Part shown: positions 1-7,274 of the stretch, piece after piece
Position numbering within the stretch: position 1 is the stretch's first letter
Layout of the letters: every line of letters starts with the position of its first letter
DNA from: Alphaproteobacteria bacterium
Lineage (GTDB): Bacteria; Pseudomonadota; Alphaproteobacteria; Rhodobacterales; Rhodobacteraceae
Reading direction: 5' to 3'
DNA: 15,123 nt
Assembly (NCBI GenBank): GCA_024277955.1
Contig: JAJRUE010000069.1
Location: 1-15,123 of the forward strand
The notes under the pieces: model-generated
Database searches by the model: none
Seen by the model: only the letters and a program-made list of their open reading frames with translations
What the model was told of the DNA's origin: nothing
Position numbers and translations under genes: made by a program

Positions 1-1052
1 GGATCGGCGCCGGCGCTTTCCGGGCCCACCTGCAAGCGCCCGTCGCGAAACGTGCAGATCGACCCGCCGCCCGCCGCCACCGTGTGAATGTCCATCATCG
101 GCGCGCGCATCCGCACACCCGCGACTTCGGTCTCGAAACTGCGTTCGTATTCCCCGGCGAAATGGCTCACATCGGTGCTGGTGCCGCCCATGTCAAAGCC
201 GATCAGCCGGTCGAACCCGGCCTTCTGCGCGGTCTTGACCATGCCGACGATGCCACCCGCCGGCCCGCTCAGGATCGCGTCCTTGCCCTGGAACAGCCGC
301 GCATCGGTCAGCCCGCCGTTGGACTGCATGAACAGCAGCCGCCCGCCGCCCGCGCCCATCTCCAGCGCGCCGGCCACCTGTTCCACATAGCGGCGCAGGA
401 TCGGCGACAGATACGCATCCACCACCGTGGTATCGCCGCGCCCCACCAGTTTCGCCAGCCGCGACACCTCGTGGCTGACCGACACCTGGGTGAACCCGAT
501 CTCGCGCGCGATCTCGGCCGCGCGCGCCTCGTGCACCGGGTTCAGATAGCCGTGCAGCAGCGCAATCGCGACCGAGCGGATGCCGGCATCGAAGGCGCCC
601 TGCAGGCTGGCCCGAAGCGCGTCCTCGTCCAGCGGCACCAGCACCTCGCCCGCCGCATCCAGCCGCTCGCCCACCTCCTCGACCCGCTCATAGAGCAGCT
701 CGGGCCGCTTGATCTCCAGCGCGAACAGATCGGGGCGGGTCTGGTAGCCGATGCGCAAGAGGTCGCGAAAGCCGCGCGTGATCAGCAGCAGCACCCGCTC
801 GCCCTTGCGTTCCAAGAGCGCATTGGTGGCCACCGTCGTGCCCATCTTCACCGCCCGGATCGCGCCCTCGGGGATCGCCTCGCCGGGGCCCAGCCCCAGG
901 CAGTCGCGGATGCCCTGCACGGCGGCATCCGGGTAGCGCTCGGGGTTTTCCGAAAGCAGCTTGCGGGTTTCCAGCGTCCCGTCCGGGCGGCGCGCCACCA
1001 CGTCGGTAAATGTGCCTCCCCGGTCCACCCAGAATTCCCACGCACCTTGCAT
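1..1052 (-). CDS. 5-oxoprolinase / hydantoinase family protein, N-terminal part
   Basis: My reading of the reverse strand from an ATG at 1052 stays open to the window edge, giving about 350 residues of a protein that continues outside. It begins MQGAWEFWVDRGGTFTDVVA; DRGGTFTD (residues 10-17) is the phosphate-binding start of the ASKHA-type ATPase fold in the HyuA half. A GPAGG stretch near residue 262 and FDMGGTSTDV near residue 285 are further family signatures. These enzymes hydrolyse 5-oxoproline or hydantoin-like rings at the cost of ATP in the cytoplasm. The early KLLSENPERYPDAAVQGIR segment resembles the long fused 5-oxoprolinase (about 1200 residues) more than a stand-alone HyuA of about 690, but the C-terminal half is not visible. 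A G-rich stretch about 8 bases upstream of the ATG may serve as the ribosome site. It is divergent from the sulfotransferase gene and probably unrelated to it. The family is secure; the substrate is inferred. Confidence 0.88.
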   Translation of the reverse strand, partial: MQGAWEFWVDRGGTFTDVVARRPDGTLETRKLLSENPERYPDAAVQGIRDCLGLGPGEAIPEGAIRAVKMGTTVATNALLERKGERVLLLITRGFRDLLRIGYQTRPDLFALEIKRPELLYERVEEVGERLDAAGEVLVPLDEDALRASLQGAFDAGIRSVAIALLHGYLNPVHEARAAEIAREIGFTQVSVSHEVSRLAKLVGRGDTTVVDAYLSPILRRYVEQVAGALEMGAGGGRLLFMQSNGGLTDARLFQGKDAILSGPAGGIVGMVKTAQKAGFDRLIGFDMGGTSTDVSHFAGEYERSFETEVAGVRMRAPMMDIHTVAAGGGSICTFRDGRLQVGPESAGAD

Positions 1053-1144
1053 CAGATCGCCCCCGTTTTTTGCCGCGCCCAATCGGCGTCAGGACGGCGG
1101 CAATGTCAACCACCGGAACCGAACCAGGCCCCGCCCCCCCCGAC

Positions 1145-1200
1145 GCACCCCGGCGCACCCCGGCGCACCGCGAGACGTTTTGGCCAAAACCGGTCACCGG
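1145..1200. promoter_or_regulatory. Direct repeats and two palindromes between divergent genes
   Basis: The 212-base gap between the oxoprolinase and sulfotransferase starts holds a tandem 10-base repeat (GCACCCCGGC at 1145-1154 and 1155-1164, with a partial third copy). It is followed by a perfect 14-base palindrome GTTTTGGCCAAAAC at 1177-1190 and an 11-base palindrome CCGGTCACCGG at 1190-1200. A twofold-symmetric site in a divergent gap is what a dimeric repressor operator looks like. I cannot name the regulator and did not find clear -35/-10 boxes. Confidence 0.4.
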
Positions 1201-1264
1201 CAACCATGGCGTTAACCGCTTGTTCACCACAATCATGCTTTGCCTTGAGCCGAGGAGGACGGCC

Positions 1265-2269
1265 ATGGTTGCGCAGATCGACAGAAGCTTCATCCAGGCC
1301 CGCCCGGCCAAGGTCTGGCCGCGCCTGCTGGCCTATGCGCTGTTCGAGGGCCGGCCGCTGACCACCCGCGGGCGCTGGATCAACCCGCTGGTGCTGCTGG
1401 GCCACCGGCTGTGGCCGGTGCTGCCGCTTGGCGCCGCGCCGGTCGATCCGGTGTTCATCCTGGGGCTTGGCCGGTCGGGAACCACGGTGCTGGGCACCAT
1501 CCTGGCGCTGCATCGCGATGTTGGATATCTCAATGAACCCAAGGCGTTATGGCACGCCGCACTTGGCGATGACGATCTGATCGGCTCTTATTCGCGCAGG
1601 CCGGGGCGCTACCGCATGACCGCCAGCGACGCCACCGCGCGCCGCTGCCGGCGGCTCAGGCGATCCTATGCGGCCTATCTCGGGCTGGCCGGATGCCGGC
1701 GGATCGTGGACAAATATCCCGAACTGCTGTTTCGCACCGAAATGATCGACGTGGTTTTCCCCAAGGCGCGAAAATTGATGCTGATTCGCAATGGGTTGGA
1801 CACGCTCCAGTCGATCGACACCTGGTCGCGCAACCACCGCCGGAACGGCGCGCAGCCGGTGGACTGGTGGGGCCGGAACCGGCGCAAATGGCGGCTTCTG
1901 GTGGACGAACTGATCGCGCCCGACCCCTTTTTCGCCGAGGCCCTGCCCGCCATCCGCACCCTGACGCAACAGACCGACATGGCCGCGATCGAGTGGATCG
2001 CCACCATGCGCGAAGCCCGGCGGTTGCGCGAGCGCGACGATGACGTGCTGTTCATCCGCTACGAAGACCTCACCGCCCACCCCCGCCCGGTGCTGCGCGA
2101 AATCCTGGCCCATTGCGCCCTGCCGGACGACGAAAAGATGCTGCGCTACGCCGAAGACATCCTGCGCCCGCGCCCGCCGCACGGGACGGTAGAACTGCAC
2201 CCACGAATCGCGCTCCTGTTCCGCGAAACCATGGCAACCTTTGGATATGATTGCGAGAATCTGGGATGA
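1265..2269 (+). CDS. Sulfotransferase family protein
   Basis: This 334-residue protein probably transfers a sulfuryl group from PAPS to a hydroxyl or amine of a cytoplasmic acceptor. The PAPS 5'-phosphosulfate loop is visible as FILGLGRSGTTVLG (GLGRSGTT at residues 67-74) after a beta-strand. The 3'-phosphate-binding segment fits LIRNGLDTLQSIDTW (Arg175 and Ser183). FIRYEDL near residue 262 is the usual late motif of this fold. The ATG at 1265 was chosen because a strong GAGGAGG (1252-1258) lies 6 bases upstream; the frame is open to 1010 but upstream sequence is Pro/Arg-rich and not protein-like. The stop overlaps the next start (ATGA), so translation is probably coupled to the glycosyltransferase. 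The context suggests sulfation of a sugar or glycolipid. The acceptor cannot be read from the sequence. Confidence 0.85.
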   Translation: MVAQIDRSFIQARPAKVWPRLLAYALFEGRPLTTRGRWINPLVLLGHRLWPVLPLGAAPVDPVFILGLGRSGTTVLGTILALHRDVGYLNEPKALWHAALGDDDLIGSYSRRPGRYRMTASDATARRCRRLRRSYAAYLGLAGCRRIVDKYPELLFRTEMIDVVFPKARKLMLIRNGLDTLQSIDTWSRNHRRNGAQPVDWWGRNRRKWRLLVDELIAPDPFFAEALPAIRTLTQQTDMAAIEWIATMREARRLRERDDDVLFIRYEDLTAHPRPVLREILAHCALPDDEKMLRYAEDILRPRPPHGTVELHPRIALLFRETMATFGYDCENLG

Positions 2270-3492
2270 GGATTCTTCAGATCAGCCACCGCCACCACGT
2301 CGCGGGCGGCTCGGACGCGGTGTTTTTCGAAACCTCCGACCTCTTGCGCCGCGCCGGTCACGAGGTCATCGCCTTTTGCATGGCCAGCCCGGAAAACACC
2401 CCGTCGCGCTGGTCCGAGTTCTTTCCCGGCGGCGCCGACACCCGGCGCGCGCCTTTGCGCCACGCGCTGCGCTATTTCTACAATGGCGAAGCCCGCCAAA
2501 AGCTGGAACTGCTGCTGGACCAGGCCGGGCCGATCGACGTGGCGCATCTCCATATTTACCATGGAAAACAGACGCCTGCGGTCCTTCCGGTGCTGCGCGC
2601 GCGCGGCATTCCGGTGGTGCAGTCGCTACACGAATACAAGCTCGCCTGTCCGGTCTACACGCTTCAGCGCGGCGATGAGCCATGCGAACTTTGCGTCCGC
2701 GGCTCGGATCTCAACGCCCTGCGCCATCGCTGCAAGGATGGCTCGGCCCTGCGTTCGCTGGTGATGGTCGCCGAAAAGGCCACCGCGCGGCTGCTGGGCG
2801 ACGTGCGGCTGGTGGACCGGTTCATCTGCGTCAGCGCGTTTCAGCGCGAGTTGATGAAGCGCGCCGGCATGCCTGCGAGGAAACTGGCGACATTGCATAA
2901 TTTCGTCGATACCGGGCGGATCCAACCGGCCCGGGGCCATGACGGTTACCTGCTGTTCGCCGGGCGCATCGAAACGCTGAAAGGGGTCGAAACCCTGCTG
3001 GAGGCGGTGCGCGTCACCGGCCAGCGCCTGATCATCGCCGGCAACGGCAACTGGCGGGCGACGCTGGAACGGCGGATCAGGTCGCTGCCGCAGGCGAGCT
3101 ACGTCGGATTCCGCTCGGGCCGCGCGCTGCGCGACCTGATCGCCGGGGCCAAGGCGGTGGTGGTTCCCTCGCAATGGTATGAAAACTGCCCGATGTCGGT
3201 GCTCGAGGCAAAGGCCGCCGCGCGTCCGGTCATCGGCGCGCGGATCGGCGGCATCCCCGAACTGGTGCGTGATGGCCGCGACGGTTTCCTGTTCGACCCC
3301 GGCAGCGTCCCCGATCTTGTGCGGGCGCTGCGCGCGTTGGACCGGGCCAACCATCATCACCTGTCAAACAACGCCCGCCAGGACGCGGTTGCACGCTTTT
3401 CCGGCCCAACCCATCTTGACCAGTTGTTGCGCCACTACCACGAGGTCGCCAACACCCCCGTGCCGGCGGCGCTACATCTGGCGCGGGCCTGA
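2266..3492 (+). CDS. Glycosyltransferase family 4 (GT-B fold)
   Basis: This 408-residue retaining glycosyltransferase would add a nucleotide-activated sugar to an acceptor at the cytoplasmic face. The N-terminal Rossmann half starts MRILQISHRHHVAGGSD with the Gly-rich acceptor loop. HLHIYHGKQTP and SLHEYKLACPVY follow, then a Cys cluster (CELC plus HRCK, about residues 143-159) that I know from a subgroup of GT4 enzymes and that might bind a metal. The C-terminal half has FAGRIETLKGVETLLEAV and the diagnostic E-x7-E motif (ENCPMSVLE), followed by GARIGGIPELV. The ATG at 2266 overlaps the sulfotransferase stop at 2267-2269. A TTG 15 bases earlier would extend it, but the ATG start matches the family N-terminus. 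It probably works with the sulfotransferase on one glycan. The sugar and acceptor are unknown. Confidence 0.9.
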   Translation: MRILQISHRHHVAGGSDAVFFETSDLLRRAGHEVIAFCMASPENTPSRWSEFFPGGADTRRAPLRHALRYFYNGEARQKLELLLDQAGPIDVAHLHIYHGKQTPAVLPVLRARGIPVVQSLHEYKLACPVYTLQRGDEPCELCVRGSDLNALRHRCKDGSALRSLVMVAEKATARLLGDVRLVDRFICVSAFQRELMKRAGMPARKLATLHNFVDTGRIQPARGHDGYLLFAGRIETLKGVETLLEAVRVTGQRLIIAGNGNWRATLERRIRSLPQASYVGFRSGRALRDLIAGAKAVVVPSQWYENCPMSVLEAKAAARPVIGARIGGIPELVRDGRDGFLFDPGSVPDLVRALRALDRANHHHLSNNARQDAVARFSGPTHLDQLLRHYHEVANTPVPAALHLARA

Positions 3493-3572
3493 CGCCCCTT
3501 GGGGGCTCGAAAAGAGAGTCGCCCTTTCCCGCGCACCCCAAACTGCTGATATCTCGCGCCTTTCCTGCTGGT

Positions 3573-3608
3573 GCCGCAGGTTGACCGGGGTTCGGCCTAA
3601 CCTGCGGC
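3573..3608. repeat. Perfect 10-bp inverted repeat at the end of the Hint-like gene
   Basis: GCCGCAGGTT (3573-3582) and AACCTGCGGC (3599-3608) form a perfect 10-bp stem around a 16-base loop. The structure straddles the stop codon (3597-3599) of the minus-strand gene and lies in the 104-base convergent gap after the glycosyltransferase. There is no T tract on either side, so it is not a standard Rho-independent terminator. It could be a 3'-end stabilising hairpin or the terminator remnant of two convergent units. Confidence 0.45.
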
Positions 3609-4121
3609 CTGCACCCAGACGCCGGCGCAAAGGATTTCTTCGGGCGCGCCCAGATCGATCAGCGTATAGGTGATGATCTGTTCGGATTTGCGCCAGATGC
3701 GCGGCTTTCCCAGCCAGGTGATGGCCGGGTCGCGTTCGGCCCGGACAAAGTCCTGATCGGCGCCGAACCGCTGGAACGGGGCCACGACGAGATCCTGTTC
3801 GGGCATCCCGCGGCCAAGCGAGCCGGCGTTGAACACCACCGGCTGCGCGCCGGGATGATAGCGGATGAAGTCTTCGTCAAAGGTCACCCGCCGGATCTTC
3901 CGGATCGGCTTGAAACCGCACGACCGCACCCGAACCATGTCGCCTTCGCGCAGGGCCTGGGCCGGGAAATCGCCCATGTCGGTCCGCACATTCGTCATCG
4001 GACCGATCCCCGCGATCCTGACATTCTCGGCCCCGCTGTTGCCAGCCCGGCCTTGCGGCACAGGGCTGGCAACTTTGAAACGACGGGGGCTATCCGCCGG
4101 TACTACACTCATCACTGTCAT
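3597..4121 (-). CDS. Small Hint-domain-like protein
   Basis: This 174-residue protein resembles the short Hint (hedgehog/intein-type) domain proteins frequent in Rhodobacterales. The signature stretch is a LREGD turn (residues 57-61), then GFKPIRKIRR (69-78), then NAGSLGRGMPEQDLVVAPFQR (98-118), matching the family pattern of an 'LRPGD' turn, 'GF.PIR.I.R' and 'GALG...DL.VSP.HR'. The cysteine that normally opens the domain as nucleophile is absent; the equivalent place reads GIGPMT. The usual histidine after the 'SP' element is also not seen, so self-splicing or cleavage is unlikely. I placed the start at the ATG at 4121 because GAAGG lies 8 bases upstream. An ATG at 4127 is only 2 bases from that site, and the frame stays open to 4199 with atypical sequence. 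There is no signal peptide. The function is unknown. Confidence 0.68.
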   Translation of the reverse strand: MTVMSVVPADSPRRFKVASPVPQGRAGNSGAENVRIAGIGPMTNVRTDMGDFPAQALREGDMVRVRSCGFKPIRKIRRVTFDEDFIRYHPGAQPVVFNAGSLGRGMPEQDLVVAPFQRFGADQDFVRAERDPAITWLGKPRIWRKSEQIITYTLIDLGAPEEILCAGVWVQAAG

Positions 4122-4765
4122 ACTCATTACCTTCACTCTATAACACGATGGCTCCATCCCATCGCGGGAAACCCTGGGTGGCGAAGCGGGTCCGAACACG
4201 TCCTTCTTTGGACTGGATCCCGACTTGCGCCGCGGTTTCTGTGATCCTGTAGACCCTCCACATCTGTCGACATTGTGGCTGCGAATCCGGCTTCAAGGCG
4301 CGCTCAGGAAAAAAATGTGCCCGGTGGAAATCGCCCCCGGCGGCCGTTCATTTCCAATCCCGGCACAATGGCACACCCCGGCGCCCGGCGTTTCCCAAAC
4401 CCCGGCCAATGGAGCCGCGGCTGTTTCGGGTTTTACGACATTCCCGCCCGCGGGGGCGGCATTGAATTGTGGCAAATTCGCTAATATTCGGTGGGTTCCA
4501 ATCTGGCAACATTCTGTTTCTCGCGGATTTTTTTCGGCCCGGCCCGCCCGCGCCGGCCAAAACTGCGAAGCGCGGTCGCGGGTTGGCCGCAAAAGCCGCA
4601 ACTCAGAGGGAATCGGCGACCGGCAACGGCGGCCAGCGTCCCGATCCCGGCAAGATTCGCGCCAGCCCACCGACAAGCTTGCCTGATCATAAGATATATT
4701 CTATTTAGTGAATATCTAAACGGGCGGCCATTCCGGCCCGCCGGTTTGCCAAAACAGGGGGCAAC
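4122..4765. other. Long gap without a convincing gene, with several inverted repeats
   Basis: About 640 bases separate the divergent Hint-like and mrp starts. The open frames inside it are Pro/Arg-rich and show no family resemblance. Visible structure includes CGATGG/CCATCG around 4146-4164 in the presumed Hint promoter region, a GC hairpin CCGCCC/GGGCGG at 4444-4459, a GAATT-N6-AATTC inverted repeat at 4464-4479, and CGGCCAA/TTGGCCG at 4554-4589. The strongest signal, the AT-rich operator-like palindrome at 4696-4715, is listed separately. I see no RNA gene that I can name. Confidence 0.5.
4696..4715. promoter_or_regulatory. Palindromic operator ATATTC-N8-GAATAT, SqrR/BigR (ArsR) type
   Basis: ATATTC (4696-4701), an 8-base spacer (4702-4709) and GAATAT (4710-4715) form a perfect 6+6 palindrome in an AT-rich island of otherwise GC-rich DNA, 50 bases before the mrp start. 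From memory, the ATTC-N8-GAAT core is the site bound by persulfide-responsive ArsR-family repressors such as SqrR of Rhodobacter capsulatus and the related BigR. A weak promoter candidate, TTGCCT (4679-4684) with 17 bases to TATTTA (4702-4707), would place the -10 inside the operator, as expected for repression by occlusion. The regulator gene is not in this window. Confidence 0.6.
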
Positions 4766-5887
4766 ATGCACGAACAGGTCATAGAGCAACTCAGGACCAT
4801 CCCGGTGCCCGGCCCGGTCGAAGGGTCGAACATCGTCGCCGAAGGGCTGGTTTCCGATATCGTCATCGATGGCGGCAAGGTAATCTTTTCGATCACGACC
4901 CCCGGCGATTTTTCCGGCGACATCGCAGCACTTCGCGAAGCCGCCGAAGCCAAGGTGCGCGGTATCGACGGCGTCGACAACGTGCTGGTGGCCCTGGCGG
5001 CGACCCCGGCGGCGGGCGGCGGCGGCGACAAGGCCCCGGCCCCCAAGCGCCCCCCCACCCTCAAGCGCGGCCCCGACCGGCCGGTGGGCCCCGACATGCG
5101 CCCGCCCAAGCAATCGGTGACCGGGGTCAAGTCGATCCTGGCGGTGGCCTCGGGCAAGGGCGGCGTCGGCAAGTCGACCACCTCGGTCAACCTCGCGCTT
5201 GGCCTGCGTTCCCTGGGGCTGAAGGTCGGGGTGCTGGACGCCGACATCTACGGCCCGTCGATCCCGCGGCTCTTTGGCATCACCGAACGCCCCGAGATCG
5301 AAAACGACCGGATCGTGCCGATCGAGAAATTCGGCATCAAGGTCATGTCGATGGGCTTTCTGATCGACGAGGATTCGCCGGTGATCTGGCGCGGGCCGAT
5401 GATCATGTCGGCGCTGATGCAACTGGTGAACGAGGTTGAGTGGGGCGACCTGGACGTGCTGGTGCTGGACATGCCGCCGGGCACCGGGGACGCACAGCTG
5501 ACCATGGCGCAGCAGGTGCCGCTGGCCGGCGCGGTGATCGTTTCGACGCCGCAGGATCTAGCGCTGATCGATGCGCGCCGCGGGCTCAAGATGTTCAAGA
5601 ACGTCGATGTGCCGGTCCTGGGCATCATCGAAAACATGAGCACATTCATCTGCCCGCATTGCGGGGAAGCGTCGGACATTTTCGGGCATGGCGGCGCGCG
5701 CGATGAAGCCGGCAAGCTGGGCGTGACGTTCCTTGGGGCGATCCCGCTGCACATGGACATCCGCAAGTTTTCCGATTCCGGCGTGCCCGTGGTGGTTTCT
5801 GATCCCGAAGGGCCGCACGCCAAGATCTACCGCGACATCGCGCTCAAGGTCGCGGCGCTGATGGAAGAAGACGAAGACGACGACTAG
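4766..5887 (+). CDS. mrp: Mrp/ApbC/NBP35-type Fe-S cluster carrier P-loop ATPase
   Basis: This 373-residue cytoplasmic protein is expected to bind a [4Fe-4S] cluster as a dimer and deliver it to target enzymes. An N-terminal MIP18/DUF59 domain (about residues 1-80) is joined by a Gly/Pro/Lys-rich linker (about 81-120) to the ATPase. The deviant Walker A with signature lysine reads SGKGGVGKST (129-138). DADIYGPSIPRLFG, VLDMPPGTGDAQLT and STPQDLALIDARRG follow in order. The dimer-bridging cluster ligands are CPHC (Cys296 and Cys299). The tail is strongly acidic (MEEDEDDD). AGGGGG lies 4 bases before the ATG. Length is normal for the family. The gene stands alone, ends at a strong terminator, and is preceded by an operator-like site, so it may be sulfur-responsive and serve the many Fe-S clusters of the Dsr system; that link is inference. 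Many alphaproteobacteria carry mrp as a housekeeping gene. Confidence 0.93.
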   Translation: MHEQVIEQLRTIPVPGPVEGSNIVAEGLVSDIVIDGGKVIFSITTPGDFSGDIAALREAAEAKVRGIDGVDNVLVALAATPAAGGGGDKAPAPKRPPTLKRGPDRPVGPDMRPPKQSVTGVKSILAVASGKGGVGKSTTSVNLALGLRSLGLKVGVLDADIYGPSIPRLFGITERPEIENDRIVPIEKFGIKVMSMGFLIDEDSPVIWRGPMIMSALMQLVNEVEWGDLDVLVLDMPPGTGDAQLTMAQQVPLAGAVIVSTPQDLALIDARRGLKMFKNVDVPVLGIIENMSTFICPHCGEASDIFGHGGARDEAGKLGVTFLGAIPLHMDIRKFSDSGVPVVVSDPEGPHAKIYRDIALKVAALMEEDEDDD

Positions 5888-5912
5888 GAGTCAATCCAGC
5901 CCCCGACCCACG

Positions 5913-5953
5913 AAAAAAGGCCCCGCCGGCAGTTCGGCGGGGCCTTTTCTTTC
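5913..5953. terminator. Bidirectional Rho-independent terminator
   Basis: A perfect 10-bp stem GGCCCCGCCG (5919-5928) / CGGCGGGGCC (5935-5944) with a 6-base loop is flanked by six A on the left and TTTTCTTT on the right. It therefore reads as an intrinsic terminator in both directions, serving mrp (plus) and the convergent yeeE transcript (minus). Confidence 0.93.
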
Positions 5954-6007
5954 GGATACGTCAATCCTGCCCCCCCGGGCGGACCCCGGGGCAGGACCGG
6001 GGCCGGA

Positions 6008-7111
6008 TCAGTCGCGCATCAGGATCCATTCCATCGACTTGATGCCGATCACCCCGCCCGCGATGATCGAGATCGTCGCCAGGAACGACCCCGCCGCGAG
6101 CGTCGACACCCCGGTCAGGCCCTGGCCCACGGTGCAGCCAAGCGCCAGCACGCCGCCAACCCCCATTAGCGCCGAACCAGCCATGTTGCGCAGCGTGTCG
6201 CTGCTGTCGGAATAGGTGGCAAAGTGGAACTTGCGCCCCATCACCGAGCCGACGAAGGCCCCCAGAAGCGCGCCGACCAGCGTCACCACGCCAAACCCAG
6301 GCAGGCCAAGCGCTGAATAGCGCATCACATAGTCCAGCGTATCGCCGGTCGGGCGCACATAGCTGAGCGAGATCAGCGCCACCGGCTGATCGGCAAAGTC
6401 ATCCTGGGCGAGCCCCGTCAGCATCCAGCCGGCGACCACCGTCAGCCCGATGCCGACCCCGGCGATCAGGTGCAGCGGCGACGACCGAAAGCCACCGTCC
6501 TTGAAGGCAAATGCCAGCAGGCCCGCGACCACCAGCACCAGCACGATCGTGGTCCCGGTGGCGGCATCCATGCCCACCGCGCTGGCCAGCAACTCGCCCA
6601 CCCCCTGGGTTTCAAAGCCCCGGTCGGCCAGGTTCACCGTCATCGGGCTGAAAATCATCACCCGGGTCGCGGCCAGAAGGCCGCCGATGGTGATATAGGC
6701 AAACAGGCCAATGACCACGAGATTGATCAGCGACCGCAGATCGCCGCCACCGGCGCGCACGATGTTCTTGGACACGCAGCCGCCGCCAAAGACCATGCCG
6801 ACACCGAACATCAGCCCGCCGACCACATTGCCAAGCCAGCCGAAATTCGTGCTGAGATACATCGAATTCGCCATATCCGCGACGCCCGCGCCCTGAAGCG
6901 CCGCAACCCCGAGCATCGCCACCGCGATCGCCAGCATCCACGACCGGAACCGCCGGTAATCCCCGAACGACAGGATGTCCGAAATCGACCCCATGGTGCA
7001 AAAATTCGTTCGGTAGACGATATAGCCAAAGACAAAGCCGATCAGCAGCCCGAACCAGGCGACGTAGTAGTTCGGCGCTTCAACAACGATTTCTCTCAAG
7101 GTTTCGATCAT
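6008..7111 (-). CDS. yeeE: YeeE/YedE family sulfur-compound transporter
   Basis: This 367-residue integral inner-membrane protein belongs to the sulphur transport family (PF04143), whose studied member YeeE/TsuA takes up thiosulfate by relaying it between conserved cysteines. Many Gly-rich hydrophobic segments are visible. The three family cysteine motifs are present: NFCTMG (Cys38), GGGCVSKN (Cys112) and ALGCTVGQG (Cys326). It is the full-length form with both repeats rather than a half-size protein. The ATG at 7111 was chosen because GGGGATGG lies just upstream and the protein then begins MIETLREIVVEAPNYY; the frame runs on to 7183 with a non-hydrophobic Arg-rich stretch. It is co-oriented with cysG but 163 bases downstream of it, behind a repeat-rich gap, so it may have its own promoter. 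The neighbourhood suggests import of a sulfur source for the Dsr pathway; thiosulfate is the best guess. Confidence 0.92.
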   Translation of the reverse strand: MIETLREIVVEAPNYYVAWFGLLIGFVFGYIVYRTNFCTMGSISDILSFGDYRRFRSWMLAIAVAMLGVAALQGAGVADMANSMYLSTNFGWLGNVVGGLMFGVGMVFGGGCVSKNIVRAGGGDLRSLINLVVIGLFAYITIGGLLAATRVMIFSPMTVNLADRGFETQGVGELLASAVGMDAATGTTIVLVLVVAGLLAFAFKDGGFRSSPLHLIAGVGIGLTVVAGWMLTGLAQDDFADQPVALISLSYVRPTGDTLDYVMRYSALGLPGFGVVTLVGALLGAFVGSVMGRKFHFATYSDSSDTLRNMAGSALMGVGGVLALGCTVGQGLTGVSTLAAGSFLATISIIAGGVIGIKSMEWILMRD

Positions 7112-7274
7112 TTTCCATCCCCGTTGCCGTGTTTTTTTGTTGGTTTCCTGCCCGCAGAACAGTCGCGCGAAAACGCGCCGCACCGGGCGACACTTTCACG
7201 AATTAGCATTTGTATGAGTGTCAGGCAAAAGATTTCACCTGACGAAAATGTCAACGGAGCGCGGCGGAGGGGGG
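7112..7274 (-). promoter_or_regulatory. Repeat-rich cysG-yeeE gap, likely yeeE control region
   Basis: Three inverted repeats sit close together. GACACT (7189-7194) pairs with AGTGTC (7217-7222). GTCAGG (7220-7225) pairs with CCTGAC (7238-7243). TGAC (7240-7243) pairs with GTCA (7250-7253). On the minus strand a TTGACA hexamer lies at 7249-7254, but I see no good -10 at the right distance. A second candidate, TTGCCT with 17 bases to TAATTC, is weak. The nested GTCA half-sites suggest a regulator binding array. No terminator for cysG is evident here. Confidence 0.4.

Noticed and set aside
1145..1169. Tandem 10-base units as a CRISPR or satellite
   Set aside because: Only two full copies and a fragment exist, with no spacers; too small for either.
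84..1361. Long plus-strand open frame of 425 codons at the left end
   Set aside because: It lies opposite the oxoprolinase reading, is extremely rich in His, Arg, Gln and Pro, and has no family motif; it is an antisense artefact of high GC.
2251..2265. Upstream TTG start for the glycosyltransferase
   Set aside because: The ATG at 2266 gives the classic MRILQIS N-terminus and an ATGA overlap; the TTG adds five residues without a ribosome site.
4225..4686. Plus-strand open frame of 153 codons in the gap before mrp
   Set aside because: Composition is Pro/Arg/Ser-rich without hydrophobic core or motif, there is no ribosome site, and other frames are equally open.
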